Origin: Paraspadella gotoi
Lineage: Eukaryota; Chaetognatha
Assembly (NCBI GenBank): GCA_051294375.1
Contig: CM119263.1
Location: 3,618,785 to 3,682,784, forward strand
Direction: 5' to 3'
Length of the DNA: 64,000 nucleotides
Shown: positions 1 to 10,245 of the stretch, one piece after another
Layout: every line of letters starts with the position of its first letter
How positions within the stretch are numbered: position 1 is the first letter of the stretch
The notes under the pieces: model-generated
Databases searched by the model: none
What the model saw: the letters and a program-made list of their open reading frames with translations, nothing else
What the model was told of the DNA's origin: nothing
Program-made: the position numbers and the translations under genes

Positions 1-440
1 GGATCAAGCCGGACGACCGCATCGAGTGAAAAATGGAATTCAAGATGCGATTCATGGGGATTAAGAACGCTTTCTGACGCGTGCGAACGCTGTGTTGAGA
101 TCGGACGGACGTGTGGGGTCTTGGGTTGGGTCGCTCTTGCTTGGACCCCGATGAGACTAAATGGGATAGCATCAATGGGGTAGCTTTTCATTGGACTCGT
201 AAAAGCTTTGGTGTGATAGGTCTTGCTTGGACCCATGATTGCTTGGATGAGGTTTAAATCTTGTTTTGTCTTGCGTTAGAAAGCCAAATTTGCTTGTTTT
301 GGCCAATTCATTTTAGCTATTTGCTTGTTTTATTGTGGGCTGATTGATTCCGTAACTCAATAAAGATTTCGTCCGGGACTCAATTTAAGTACTAGTGCTT
401 ACCCCCGCTGGGCATGAGTTCAAATAACTCCCTCCCTCCN
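1..440. repeat. Segmental duplication A, copy 1
   Basis: This segment matches 12,808-13,255 in the same orientation with many single-base indels. It is richer in GC than its surroundings and carries an AATAAA signal at about 359-364, so it may be the 3' end of a transcribed unit, but both strands have short competing open frames and I cannot choose one. It ends at an N gap (about 441-464), beyond which the sequence continues in inverted order relative to the second copy. Confidence 0.85.
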
Positions 441-464
441 NNNNNNNNNNNNNNNNNNNNNNNN

Positions 465-747
465 TGGCAAAAATTGGCAAAACTGGCAAAAATGGCAAAA
501 TGGCAAAATGGCAAAATGGCAAAAAAGGCCATAAATGGCAAAAATGGCAAAATGGCAAAATGACAAAAATGGAAATGAGAAATGAAAGATCTTGGAGGCG
601 TAAACGTTGAATTGGCAGTTTAATGATAAAAAAATGGAAAAGGTTTTAATGCACTAAAGAGATTGAAAAAACGTGGGAGAGAGTAGAAGAGAGAGAGAAG
701 AGAGGAGAAGAGAGAGAGAGCAGAGAGAGAGAGAGGAGAGAGAGAAG

Positions 748-788
<41 letters not shown>

Positions 789-870
789 AAGAGAGAGAGA
801 GAGAGAGAGAGGAGAGAAGAGACGCGCTCACTTGCGATCGGTATGTTTAATGCCGAGTATGGAGCCAAAG
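465..870. repeat. TGGCAAAA array plus GA array, inverted relative to 13.5-13.97 kb
   Basis: An octamer array (TGGCAAAA)n at 465-560 is followed by a single-copy stretch and an imperfect GA array (about 676-820). The whole block is the reverse complement of about 13,500-13,970, where the CT array comes first and a (TTTTGCCA)n array follows. The inversion relative to the other copy is the notable point. The long Ser/Leu open frames on the minus strand here come only from the CT repeat. The 870-1,045 stretch that follows holds nothing I can name. Confidence 0.85.
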
Positions 871-1046
871 CCTAGCAGACGGAAGAATGAAATGTCGAAG
901 GGAAGAAGACCCAGACCGCGAGAGAAGTAGACGAGGTATGGCACGAGAGGCAGGAGAAGAGGAGAGGAGGCACGGTCAAGGACGCTAGGAGGTAAGGCTA
1001 GTTGAGAACATGTTAGGGAATAGCAAGAGAGAGACAGAGAAGCGAT

Positions 1047-3070
1047 GTGATTAGGTATACTACATCCTTGATATGTAGAAGGAGTCTCCCAGAATTATCC
1101 ATCACACGCGGGATATATGTGCTTCTTCCTCTAGAGTCAGAGGCTTCCGAAGCGGGACCTATAGGTGTTATTAGCTTGTTTTTTTATACGGACTCGCAAA
1201 TCTATCCGCAATGTATTGGGGTCTCGTGTGGTTTCTGTGACGGAGAGTACCACTCAGGCCGCGAAACCTGTAACTTTAACCGAGGGACACAAAATAAAAC
1301 ACGACAACATATTTGTAAACAGTCTTTAGACAAATACTCAGAGACGGGTGAGAAACAGAGACTACCATGTGAGAGGATTTACTATTTGTTTACTGTCACT
1401 CTATTTTCTTCTATTACTATTTATTAACCACGTACCAATGGTGTGTAGGGAGCGGAGAGGGAAACAGTCTGACGTACGAGGAAAAGAGACCACTGCGACA
1501 AATGCTGGGAGAGTGGACATGACAGATCCGAGCGAGGCAGTATGGTACAGTCACTTCCCCGCCGACATTCTCTAATCACGCTTAAAGTCCATATTCAAGT
1601 GAGTGCACGACGAAGTCTCAAAATGTGTCAGTTTAATATGGTCTTATTAACACGATACTGTTTGCACAGAATTTTGTACGTACGTTCTACCTAAGCGAGA
1701 AAAATCTTTTATTTGAGTCATATAGCAATTATTCTGAGAGAGAGACATTCTATATGATACAGCATCGCGCCCGACACACATTATATAGTATGCACAGGCA
1801 TATATATCTATCCCTTATAAATATAGAATCGAGCTCTCGCTTCCCGAAGAGCCCATTTAGTCGCACAGATTTGGCGTGGTCTACTTCGAGAGCAGCCCTC
1901 TCATAAGACAAAATCTAGAGTCTCAACTCATACAACCCACGTATTGGAGACAATCTTCACGCACTTGAGAGCAATCACCAGCGGGACAAGTGGCTCTCAA
2001 CAGGGTTGATCAGGAGAGAGATTGCATAGCGCCAGAGGTCAGCCACTTCACTCTACTATTCTCGCGGCAATATCCTCCTGTTCTCTCTCTCTCTCCGACC
2101 GTATTTCACACTTGTAAACTATATCGTCCCTACCCTATTTGAAGTATTACTCGTCTATTCCCCCCAAGGCGATCCGACGATAGCATGCTTTGTGGTGCAA
2201 GACGGCTGCGAGTCGTCAGAGATTTACACTATCTCTCTAGGGGAATATTCGAGCAGAATGTAGCCCGTAAGCCAACGAGTGAGTCGAGCCCAAAGACACG
2301 GCGCGACAGTGAGTGGAAGTCTTCTCGCTCCGACGTTCCTCGCCAGCACGTTGCTACACAACCGCCGCGCATAGAGCAGAGCCGTCACAGAAACATGTCT
2401 CGGGGTCGAGCATGTAGAGGCAATGCAACTCACCACCATCTTGAATCCGTCATCGCGTGGTGAAAGCTTCGGTTTTCCATTCGCATTAGTTATTAGATTA
2501 TATACTAATATTTCTTAGATTACATCCTGGCACTTTACAGGAGTATGGTAGTGCTCAATGGATTCATAAGATAAAAAACGCAGTAATAGTATTATTTTTT
2601 ATAAATGTGATTGTCTGTAGTTTCAATTTTTGCACTATGTGACTTGTGACTTATATTAGTTATTTGTTAGTAATGTTTTTCCAGATAATCGATTTACAGA
2701 CCTAATGAGAATCACCAGCACTCAGAACTACTTTGAGTGAAAAATAAACCTCGGTTTTATTTTTATTTAATCTATTTTCCATCCCGACCCTGGTGTCCGC
2801 CTTTTCCGAGAGAGAGGTCTTTATAGTATGTACTTTGCCTTCTTTTTTCTCGATCATCGGTCCGTGAAGAGAGGATTCGGTCATTAGTGTTTTGGCGTCG
2901 TCGTGCCGTCAGCCTGACGCGCATAGATGTAGCGAGGGTCATGCGGTCCGTCGTCGTCGTCGAGTTTTGTCGGGAGGGAATCGGCCTGTCGGCCTCCTTT
3001 TTTTCCTTTTATATATTATGCCTTTGGTGACGATAATCCAATTCCTGATCAAGCATATTTTGGCTGAAGT
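1047..3070 (+). pseudogene. Diverged inverted copy of the 3.7-5.6 kb gene
   Basis: This plus-strand copy is homologous, block by block and in the same exon order, to the minus-strand gene at 5,638-3,680. Shared landmarks: the segment around 1,110-1,340; the segment with GRVDMTDPSEAV at about 1,500-1,570, matching the exon with GGTLTDRDAEYS; the exon ending in GTSGS-like sequence near 1,990; the acceptor AG followed by GCGAT near 2,168 and the shared GARRLR motif; and the Asp-Ala-His segment near 2,915. The reading frame needs several shifts and I see no conserved start, so it is called a pseudogene. Read errors could account for some of the breaks. The two copies are clearly diverged, so this is not an assembly fold-back artefact. 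Confidence 0.6.
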
Positions 3071-5420
3071 TGTAAGTCCTCGATCATACGAGTAATTGCG
3101 CGAAGGTCGTGCTGGGAACAGTCTCTCCACATGCGCCTCCCGTCGTTGAGGCTTCGGATATCGACGTCCTCTGGTCCGGTATAAGATGAGTCGCCTTGAG
3201 GGCGACTTGACCGCAAAATCATGGCGAGCGAGTGGAGAGGATATTATTTGATTGGAGACGCTCGAGCATCTTCTATCTGAGACGTTTGTTAAATAAAGAA
3301 TGATAGTTCTATTTGCCAGAAATTACATGCGGATTACATCACATCTCTCTCACACCACAACCGGGGGGGGGATGGTTATCCGCATGTATCATTCCTGCAA
3401 AATAAGAAACTATTCATATTCTTTTTTTATGCAACGTTAAGAAAATGGAAGAGCTCGAAGCGTCTTTCCTGTATGGCCGAACCTTCAACTCGGCACTAGA
3501 ACATGATTTTGGGCGGCCAAGTCGCCCTCAGACAGCTCATCCAGAGGACTCGAGGACGTCGATATCGAAGTCCTCAAATCGACGGGGGAGGCGCATGTGG
3601 AGAAGCTCCAAGCACGACCGTCGAGCAAATTACTCGTAATGATCGCGGTATAGATATGTTGATCGGAGAATTGGGATTATCGTCACCAAAAGGCAAAGAG
3701 GAAGGAAAAAAGGAGGCCGAACCAGGCCGATTCCGTCGCGGGACAAAACGACGAGACGACGACGACCGAGCATTTAGGAAACCCCTCGCTCATTCTATGC
3801 GCGTCAGCTGACGACCGCCGATCGCAAAACACATTGAAAGTGAACGAGATCACGCTTGTTACGGAACCCGATGATCGGAGAAAAAGAAGAGAAAGTAAGC
3901 ATTGATTTATTAGATCGAGAGACAAAAAGGAGGAGGGTCCGGGTGTGAGATTATGTTTTTATTTAAAAACTAAAAGAAGACCGAGGTTTATTTTTACATC
4001 ACTAGTGTATCAATCGATATAGGCGGTGATCTCATATGAGTCTGGAAATCGATAGAGATTTTACGTAATTGTTTGTCATCATTAAAAGTATATTTGGATT
4101 GACTGAAACTTATAAGCCATCACATTTAAAAAAAATAATACTATACTGCTTTTATCTTATGAATCCCATTGAGCACTACCATTTACCCGTAATGTCTCGA
4201 TGTAATGTAGAATTTTTTCGAAAGGAAATATAGTATAAATCTAATAACTAAATGCCAATGTTTTTTTATTTTCGCACTTTCCTCCCGGCCAGCCGAAGGA
4301 GGTACGTGTCTTGCACTTGCTCGACCCGAGACAGTCTTGTACGGCTCTCTCTATGCCCGGGTGAGCAACGTCGAGAAATCGAAGAAAAGACTCGGCCACA
4401 CATTTCGCCCTCGGTTTTGCACCACTTGGCTAGAATCTCATCTCGATTTTCGTAGAGTGATGCTAAAAATCTCGACGCAGCCGTCTTGCACCCACAAAGA
4501 TGCTATCGGTCGGGTATCGCCTGGGGGGAAGGTAAATTGAAAAATAAAGGAGAATAGTAGGAAAAGTGAGAAACAGGGAAGCCGCGAGAGAGAAATTGGA
4601 CCGCCTATCAATCTCCTTCAGCATTCAACCTGGTTAGATAAAAAGAGCCACTGTCCCCGCGACCAATTCGTAAGCAGTCCTCACCAATCTTTTTCAGAGT
4701 TGTCAGAAATAGAGGGCGCTTCGAAAAATTGCCCGAATACTCCTGTCGATAAAGGCGACAGGGAGAAGATCGCTTTATGAAGGGGAAGAAATATGCGTCA
4801 ACAAATGCGCGATTGCTTTCAACTCTGATTTTTTAAAATTTGGTATGCAAATATTGAATTTTTCTGAATTTAGGTAAAACTGGTAAAACGCCGTGAACGT
4901 GTAAAACCTAGATTTAATGAAATCATTGTTGAGATGTCGTCGTTCTACTTTGATGGACTTAGCATGTAGAGGAATGTCGGGGGAAGGACTGTACTCTGCG
5001 TCGCGGTCTGTCAATGTCCCACCCCCAGCATTGTCCGAGGGTGGGTAGTTTCCCTTTTCCTCTAAGTAATTTTGTTTGTGCGTGACTTCCCGAGATCGCG
5101 CTAAAAGTAAAAACTGAGTGGTTTATAAAGTAAATGAAGTGACAGAAACAATAATAAATCCTCTCACAATGTGGTAGTCTCTGTCTTCATCAACGCGTCT
5201 CTGAATATTTGTCTAAAGAACTTTTGACATATTTGTTCTGTTTTTGGCGTTAAAAGTTAAGGTTATCGGCGGCGAGTGGAACCGTCGCGCCAACAGACCA
5301 ACATCTTGCTGATCGAATTTGCGTCCGTAAAACATCACCCTTGTCCCTGCTTTCGAGAAACCCATTTCAGAGTAAAGGAGAGAAAGCCCATACGTAAAAT
5401 TGTCGATTATGGTTGAGACT
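1085..5420. repeat. Large diverged inverted repeat, arms about 2.2 kb
   Basis: Left arm about 1,085-3,335 and right arm about 3,375-5,420 are reverse complements with extensive divergence and indels. The centre is a short spacer around 3,335-3,375 flanked by matching ACATGCGGAT / ATCCGCATGT. Matching blocks include the DIIR-like GACGTC regions near 3,165 and 3,560, the AATAAACCTCGGT motif near 2,745 and 3,985, and the TGCAAGACGGCTGCG block near 2,197 and 4,482. Because it carries gene copies on both arms it is described as a convergent duplicated gene pair. Confidence 0.8.
3683..3925 (-). CDS. Possible 3' exon with hydrophobic C-terminus (right copy)
   Basis: A minus-strand open frame of about 80 codons contains SADAHRMSEG and ends in a hydrophobic tail (AWFGLLFSFLFAFW, then stop). 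Such an end would fit a GPI-attachment signal or tail anchor if it belongs to the secreted gene upstream. The homologous left-arm sequence (about 2,900-3,060) keeps the DAHRCSEGHAV-like and LLFFLLYIM-like parts but is otherwise shifted. Against this, an upstream exon (4,463-4,520) already reaches a stop. The link to that gene is an inference from conserved order on both arms. Confidence 0.3.
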   Translation of the reverse strand: MSLDLINQCLLSLLFLRSSGSVTSVISFTFNVFCDRRSSADAHRMSEGFPKCSVVVVSSFCPATESAWFGLLFSFLFAFW

Positions 5421-5638
5421 GCCTCACTCAAAATAGACCTAAAACCTTCTCTGTTTTGTATTCCAAAAGTTGAATCTAGCCTTACCCGTAGGCTTGGAAC
5501 CGACCTCTTCCTTCTGCCTCGGCCCGTACTCGCATTCGGTGTTTTCCCCCTCGAATCTTCTTCCGTCGGAGGTTGAACAACCGAACAAAGCGACGCAAGC
5601 AGAAACGCGCCAGCCAGCGCAGACCAGGGCCAAACCAT
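4463..5638 (-). CDS. Probable secreted protein gene, unknown family (right copy)
   Basis: Proposed minus-strand exons: 5,638-5,213 (start ATG at 5,638), 5,061-4,908, 4,742-4,630 and 4,520-4,463. The start encodes MVWPWSALAGAFLLASLCSV, a classical signal peptide with a hydrophobic core, followed by a basic RGRRKR site of the kind cut by furin-type proteases. Later segments read FTYGLSLLYSEMGF, GGTLTDRDAEYSPSP and KKIGEDCLRIGRGDSGSFYL. The junction 4,630/4,520 is phase-consistent and flanked by CAG/GT and TTCCCCCCAG, and runs into GARRLRRDF then stop. The first junctions are not phase-consistent, so borders may be off by a few bases or carry indels. An internal GT at 5,485 could also split the first exon. 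The same exon order exists inverted at 1.05-3.07 kb. I do not recognise the family; expression in the secretory pathway is inferred from the signal peptide only. Confidence 0.5.
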
Positions 5639-5639
5639 A

Positions 5640-6429
5640 AAAGTAAAAGGATGCACCGAGGAACAATTTCCCTCGTCTAGACAACGGAATTGGAATATAA
5701 AATAAGGAGTAAGGAAGAACAATGACATTTTTAGCCAGTTAGTCGCTAATTATCAATAAAGGCAAGAAAGCAAAATAAGTTTTTGTTTTTGAAGTTCGCA
5801 TACCTTTCTTTTTTGTAAGACGCAAGATATACAAAAATGTATAGGGGTAAGAGGGACATCTGAAAAAAAAACAAAGCAAATGGATGCGCACGCAATTTAT
5901 TTTATCCGTACTCTCGCTTCCAAAAGTTTTCATCCTAATGGGCCTCAGCAGAATTCGCGGGAGACGAGACAATTGCTTTGCGTCTCAAATTCTTTGGTTT
6001 AAAAAATATTATCTTTTGGCGATCGATCAACATGAGTTAAAGTTAAGTAAATAACAATCATACCTAGCTTTTATAATCCTGCTTCATATTGTTTCACTGG
6101 AAAGAGGTAAACCGTAAAAGTCTGCATCGGTTCTCAGCGATTGCGTAATTTTGAAGTGAAAAAACTAAACGACGAAAAACGGTAACATAACAAAAACGAA
6201 GAAATAATGCCATTTGAAATGGAGAAAGACTAGATTTTTTAAAAGTGGCTCGATTATATAATGTATTGCCAACTTTCAGAGCCAAATGAATGGACTAGAA
6301 AATATCTAATGAAGAAATAATATTAAATTGGACATGAAATAATTTGTATCTATTATTCGGGGGAAAAAGGAAAAAGTAAATTTCACACAGCACTTCGAAA
6401 CCCAAAAGCCATCTACGATTGTCAGTCTT
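5640..6429. other. No confident gene
   Basis: AT-rich sequence between two minus-strand exon groups. Short open frames on the minus strand (6,094-6,285 and 5,739-5,972) lack good splice borders, and no repeat family seen elsewhere in the window matches here. It could be intron if the two exon groups belong to one gene. Confidence 0.4.
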
Positions 6430-6566
6430 AACGAGCGTTGTTTCGCTTCTCAGGTTTAGGTTATCACGGTCGGCTTGTTTTCTTCCAGTGTACTCTTGCC
6501 AGCTTGGAAATCTCCAGGGCGATCTTGACTTAAAGGTCTAGCCATTCTTGCGTATCGTACTTAAAT
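6430..6566 (-). CDS. Candidate exon 4 of a minus-strand gene
   Basis: It follows a pyrimidine-rich tract and TTTATTCAG acceptor and opens FKYDTQEWLDL, then needs one frameshift to continue as SRSPWRFPSWQEYTGRKQ. The split frame is typical of the indels in this assembly. The end is not defined. It lies downstream of the better exons at 6,711-7,199 on the same strand. Confidence 0.35.
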
Positions 6567-6710
6567 CTGAATAAAACGGAAAAAAAGAAAAACTATTCTT
6601 AAAAAACCGTTTCAAACGCATGGGCAGCACAAGCTCCATCCTCGGGCGCTTCAAACCTTTGAAAGGCGAAGAAGTGTAGGGATTAGATGTAAAGGTCTGA
6701 CGGTGGCAAC

Positions 6711-6813
6711 CTGAGGATCCGGTTCCCGCTAAAGTCGAAAAAACGCATTCCGAGATTCCGTCGTGGAAAATGTGGCGAACGCCCGTGGCCAGGTAGCGAT
6801 GAATACGAAGTCG
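6711..6813 (-). CDS. Candidate exon 3 of a minus-strand gene
   Basis: Reads LRIHRYLATGVRHIFHDG then ISECVFSTLAGTGSSG, with balanced composition and no low complexity, and ends at CCTCAG followed by GTTGCC. The acceptor side is an AT-rich tract ending in TTCGAG and is weak. The product is unknown. It is grouped with neighbours because of strand, spacing of 45-140 bases and similar codon quality. Confidence 0.4.
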
Positions 6814-6857
6814 CTCGAATTCAAAATAAAAAATCAAAAGTGTAAAGTAAACTAAAC

Positions 6858-6962
6858 CTGATTGGTCGTAACGGCTTCCGTCGATGGGGATCGTCGTATT
6901 GGAAATCGTCCATCTTGATCACTTGATAGGATCTGTGCCGAGCGGATAGACTAAGTTTCACA
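6858..6962 (-). CDS. Candidate exon 2 of a minus-strand gene
   Basis: Reads VKLSLSARHRSYQVIKMDDF then QYDDPHRRKPLRPIR and ends at CAATCAG followed by GTTTAG. The acceptor CAATTAG lies just before it. The phase from exon 1 is off by one base, which could be an indel. Alternation of basic and acidic residues is unlike random translation of this AT-rich DNA. Confidence 0.45.
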
Positions 6963-7013
6963 CTAATTGCGCCGTTAAAATAAAAGTTATCTTTATAAAA
7001 TGGGGATTCTCAC

Positions 7014-7199
7014 CTGATTCCCGCAATGGAACCACTTGCTGACCGAGCGACTTAAGTCTATACCAGCCTCCGCAGCCTTCGATCATCTTCTCGCAGGCAG
7101 CAGGGAAGCGCAACTCCTCATAGTCGTAATCGCGTGAAGTAGTAAGCGAACCCGTACTTGACCAAAAATCGGCCAGGATCTCTTGAACGTCTTTTTCCC
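7014..7199 (-). CDS. Good internal exon, unknown protein
   Basis: The best-supported exon of this group. A pyrimidine-rich acceptor (TTTCCGTCCCCGCAG) opens a 62-codon frame: EKDVQEILADFWSSTG, then DYDYEELRFPAACEKM, then IEGCGGWYRLKSLGQQ, ending at ATCAG before a GTGAGA donor. Two cysteines and the GGWYRL motif suggest a folded extracellular or enzymatic domain, but I do not recognise it. The exon runs on the minus strand toward the secreted-protein exons at 5.6 kb; they may be one gene, or the 5.6-kb signal peptide may mark a separate start. Confidence 0.6.
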
Positions 7200-7524
7200 C
7201 TGCGGGGACGGAAATAAAATGAGGGGAAATGAAAAATATACATATGATAAGTACGAGTTAAATCAAATTCGAACCCTTTGGACAAGGATGGTGAGCCAAG
7301 CTAGGGCGGCCCACATTCATCCTTTCTCGGATGTGGTCGCTCCGGTGCGAAAGATTCTTTCCCGCAAAGACAAATCTTCCCAGCATCCATGAGATTACCG
7401 AAGAATTTCCATCCCGTGGGACCTCGAAACACTGGAGACCCTGTTTTTTATAAATAAAAAAAACATTGAAAAAAGAAAAGTATTAATCAAAACGACTGTA
7501 TATTAACTAGCCTTTGATTTAGCG
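7200..7524. other. No confident gene
   Basis: Sequence upstream of the 7,199 exon (its intron or 5' flank). A 69-codon plus-strand frame begins inside the acceptor region of that exon and is probably chance. The last part is AT-rich. Confidence 0.35.
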
Positions 7525-8617
7525 ATTTTGCCATTTTGCCATTTTGCCATTTTGCCATTTTGCCAGTAAGAAATCGTCCACCCACGATTCGCGTCAATTT
7601 AAAAACACTTTTCGTATCACTGTTTTTAACATTTTTTTAATTTTATATTTGACATAATAGTTTTTTTAATATTTTACATTTTAGTTAAAAACTTTTACTC
7701 CCGCCGAACATAAAAGGATAATGAATCTATCTTCTGTTGCTCAAGAGTCGCTTTGAGGTTTCGTCAACCACTTTCCGAGATTCTATTATCGAGAATTTAG
7801 TTAATTCTCACCTCACCACCTTACCACCTTACCTTATCACCTTACCACCTAGGCAGTCGTTGCCTCTACGAACGGTCTGACCTCAAAAGTCACAACTCTA
7901 AATCCATCTTTCGGTCGAATGGGATTTTTCTGGCTCACGGAACAAAAATACGTCCAAACTCTTCCGATCTTCTTTCCAAAGAAAAAAACCGATGGATGGA
8001 AAATAAAACCCTTGGTCCCTTTTCCTCTCCTTCGGTTCGAGTTTTTGAAATATACGTTAGTCTGTTTGCCCGTCTTTCTGTCTGTCTCTCTTTCTGTTTG
8101 TCCTTCTGTCTAAATGTTATTCGGTTTGTGTAAATTTTCATTTTTCTTTCTGAGTTTTCGTTTCCCGATCCATTTAACATTTTCTATTTAAGATATTTTC
8201 TCTATAATTTTTTTTCGATTTTTTTGCCTTTTTGCTAGACAAATGCTCTAATAAAAACACAACCTTGATACAACATACAAACGAATAAAGTGAGCAAATT
8301 CTATTTTTAGCTCATGATTCAGTTTCCTTCTTTTGAGCCACAACTCACGAAAGCTTTTCGGATATTCGACTTTTTTTTTGGCGCTAGATTGAGAAAAACT
8401 GTCNNNNNNNNNNNNNNNNNNNNNNNNNNNNNNNNNNNNNNNNNNNNNNNNNNNNNNNNNNNNNNNNNNNNNNNNNNNNNNNNNNNNNNNNNNNNNNNNN
8501 NNNNNNNNNNNNNNNNNNNNNNNNNNNNNNNNNNNNNNNNNNNNNNNNNNNNNNNNNNNNNNNNNNNNNNNNNNNNNNNNNNNNNNNNNNNNNNNNNNNN
8601 NNNNNNNNNNNNNNNNN

Positions 8618-8805
8618 CAACAATTCACCCGGGAATCGGAAATCGAATCAACACGATCGACCTCATCTCTACTTTTGCGTTGCTACGCGACGATGAACAA
8701 CAGAAACTCTTTCTGAAATTATCAACAAAAAACCCCAATGAATTACAACTAATGATGTTATCGTTTGAGACGAAAGTTTCAACAACTATTAAAAATATTT
8801 TATGA
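8618..8805 (+). CDS. Candidate C-terminal exon (duplication B, copy 1)
   Basis: Directly after an N gap an open frame reads IGNRINTIDLISTFALLRDD, then EQQKLFLKLSTKNPNELQLM, then MLSFETKVSTTIKNIL and a stop. The composition (helical, mixed charged and aliphatic) is protein-like and unlike the surrounding repeats. The 5' border lies in the gap, and no exon of the same gene is visible. In copy 2 (15,025-15,230) the same DNA is broken by several indels. Function unknown. Confidence 0.45.
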
Positions 8806-9019
8806 TTTACTGCTTAAATAATAATGAGGTGAAGATGTTAGTATACACGCTAAACACTGTTAAAATTGATTGATTTTTTAAACCCAGTTTATAAGAGTAC
8901 CTTCTGACGTTGCTAAGAGACGAATACCTTAGCAACGAAATTCACGATCAATTTTTTGTCTTTCAAATTCCTTAGAGAGGTTTCGAAAAACCACTTGAAG
9001 GAGGAATATAAATTCGCGT

Positions 9020-9026
9020 TCTCTCT

Positions 9027-9073
<47 letters not shown>
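9020..9073. repeat. CT microsatellite
   Basis: Near-perfect (CT)n run. Its counterpart in copy 2 is the longer, interrupted array at 15,455-15,551. The two arrays differ in length, as expected for slippage. Confidence 0.9.
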
Positions 9074-9075
<2 letters not shown>

Positions 9076-9504
9076 CGCAAAAGCACTTTCTCTTGCTTTT
9101 TATTTATACCTAGACATAAGCAAGAAAAATATCAAAATGCTTTTGAACCCAAAGGTAAAACGATTATCGATAAAATGAGAACAAGTTTTCGGATATAGAA
9201 AAACGTATACTATATTTCCAGATAAAAGTTATTGCGAAAAATCCCGGTCGATAATAAGTCTTATGGCTAACATATTTATTTTTGCTAACCTGATATGAAA
9301 GGGGCCAAAGAAACGGAACTTCGTACTACAATGAAATGAAATGCAATGAAAATCGGAAAACAAGATTTTGCTCACTAAAAACTAGCAAAGTCAGTAAAAG
9401 ATATAAATATGATATGTAAAATTTTTTCATAATGAGATGATTGAGATCGAGTCAAAAACAATTTTTTCAGATATTATGACAGCATAGTGGTAAAAGATCG
9501 CTTA

Positions 9505-9870
9505 TGATGTCATGTCACGAAATTATTCTTGCCTCTAGTACAGNNNNNNNNNNNNNNNNNNNNNNNNNNNNNNNNNNNNNNNNNNNNNNNNNNNNNNNNN
9601 NNNNNNNNNNNNNNNNNNNNNNNNNNNNNNNNNNNNNNNNNNNNNNNNNNNNNNNNNNNNNNNNNNNNNNNNNNNNNNNNNNNNNNNNNNNNNNNNNNNN
9701 NNNNNNNNNNNNNNNNNNNNNNNNNNNNNNNNNNNNNNNNNNNNNNNNNNNNNNNNNNNNNNNNNNNNNNNNNNNNNNNNNNNNNNNNNNNNNNNNNNNN
9801 NNNNNNNNNNNNNNNNNNNNNNNNNNNNNNNTGATGTCATGTCACGAAATTATTCTTGCCTCTAGTACAG
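9505..9870. other. Probably false N gap with duplicated flanks
   Basis: A 39-base sequence containing TGATGTCATGTCACGAAATT occurs immediately before (9,505-9,543) and immediately after (9,832-9,870) a 288-base N run. In copy 2 it occurs once, at about 16,026-16,066. The simplest reading is a scaffold join whose two ends overlap, so the gap and the second flank copy are artefacts. Confidence 0.75.
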
Positions 9871-9965
9871 TCATCTCAAAATAAAAAAAACTTTTTCATT
9901 ACCTTTTTACTCTCTGTGCTTGCGATGACGATTAAAAAGTTTTAAATCTAAACGCTTATCCCAAA

Positions 9966-10100
9966 ACAAACCATTGAAGGGTCCCGAAACAAACCACAAA
10001 GGCTTGAACCGGTTCACAAGGGGCCCACAACATACCACAAAGGCTTGATCCAGGTCACAAGGGTCGAAAACAAACCACAAAGGCCCAAATAAAACCACAC
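9966..10100. repeat. Short tandem repeat, unit about 42 bases
   Basis: Three to four imperfect units share the core ACCACAAAGGCTTGA plus TCACAAGGG. The same block is found in copy 2 at 16,178-16,345, with one extra unit. No coding potential seen. Confidence 0.75.
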
Positions 10101-10214
10101 AATCAAAACAACTCCAACCGTTGAAGCGAAAAACCTTTTTTCCCCGATTCTCGTTAAAACTGACAAATTGTCCAAGAAGAAAAAAGTAGGCAAGAATTCG
10201 GGATNNNNNNNNNN

Positions 10215-10245
10215 ACGACGACGACGACGACGACGACGACGACAA
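10215..10245. repeat. ACG trinucleotide array
   Basis: Perfect (ACG)n run after an N gap. Copy 2 has a longer run at 16,468-16,521. Ser-rich or Arg-rich translations here are repeat-derived and not annotated as genes. Confidence 0.9.

Noticed and set aside
620-868. Ser/Leu-rich minus-strand frames over the GA array, and similar frames at 13.2-13.8, 17.0-17.8, 25.7, 45.0 and 46.6 kb
   Set aside because: They are translations of (CT)n or (GA)n microsatellite in all frames; no start, splice or conservation support. The only GA array kept as coding is at 55.9 kb, which has unique conserved sequence and both splice borders.
8314-8805. 163-codon frame crossing the N gap
   Set aside because: The frame is open only because Ns hide the CT array present in copy 2. 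Only the part after the gap was kept.
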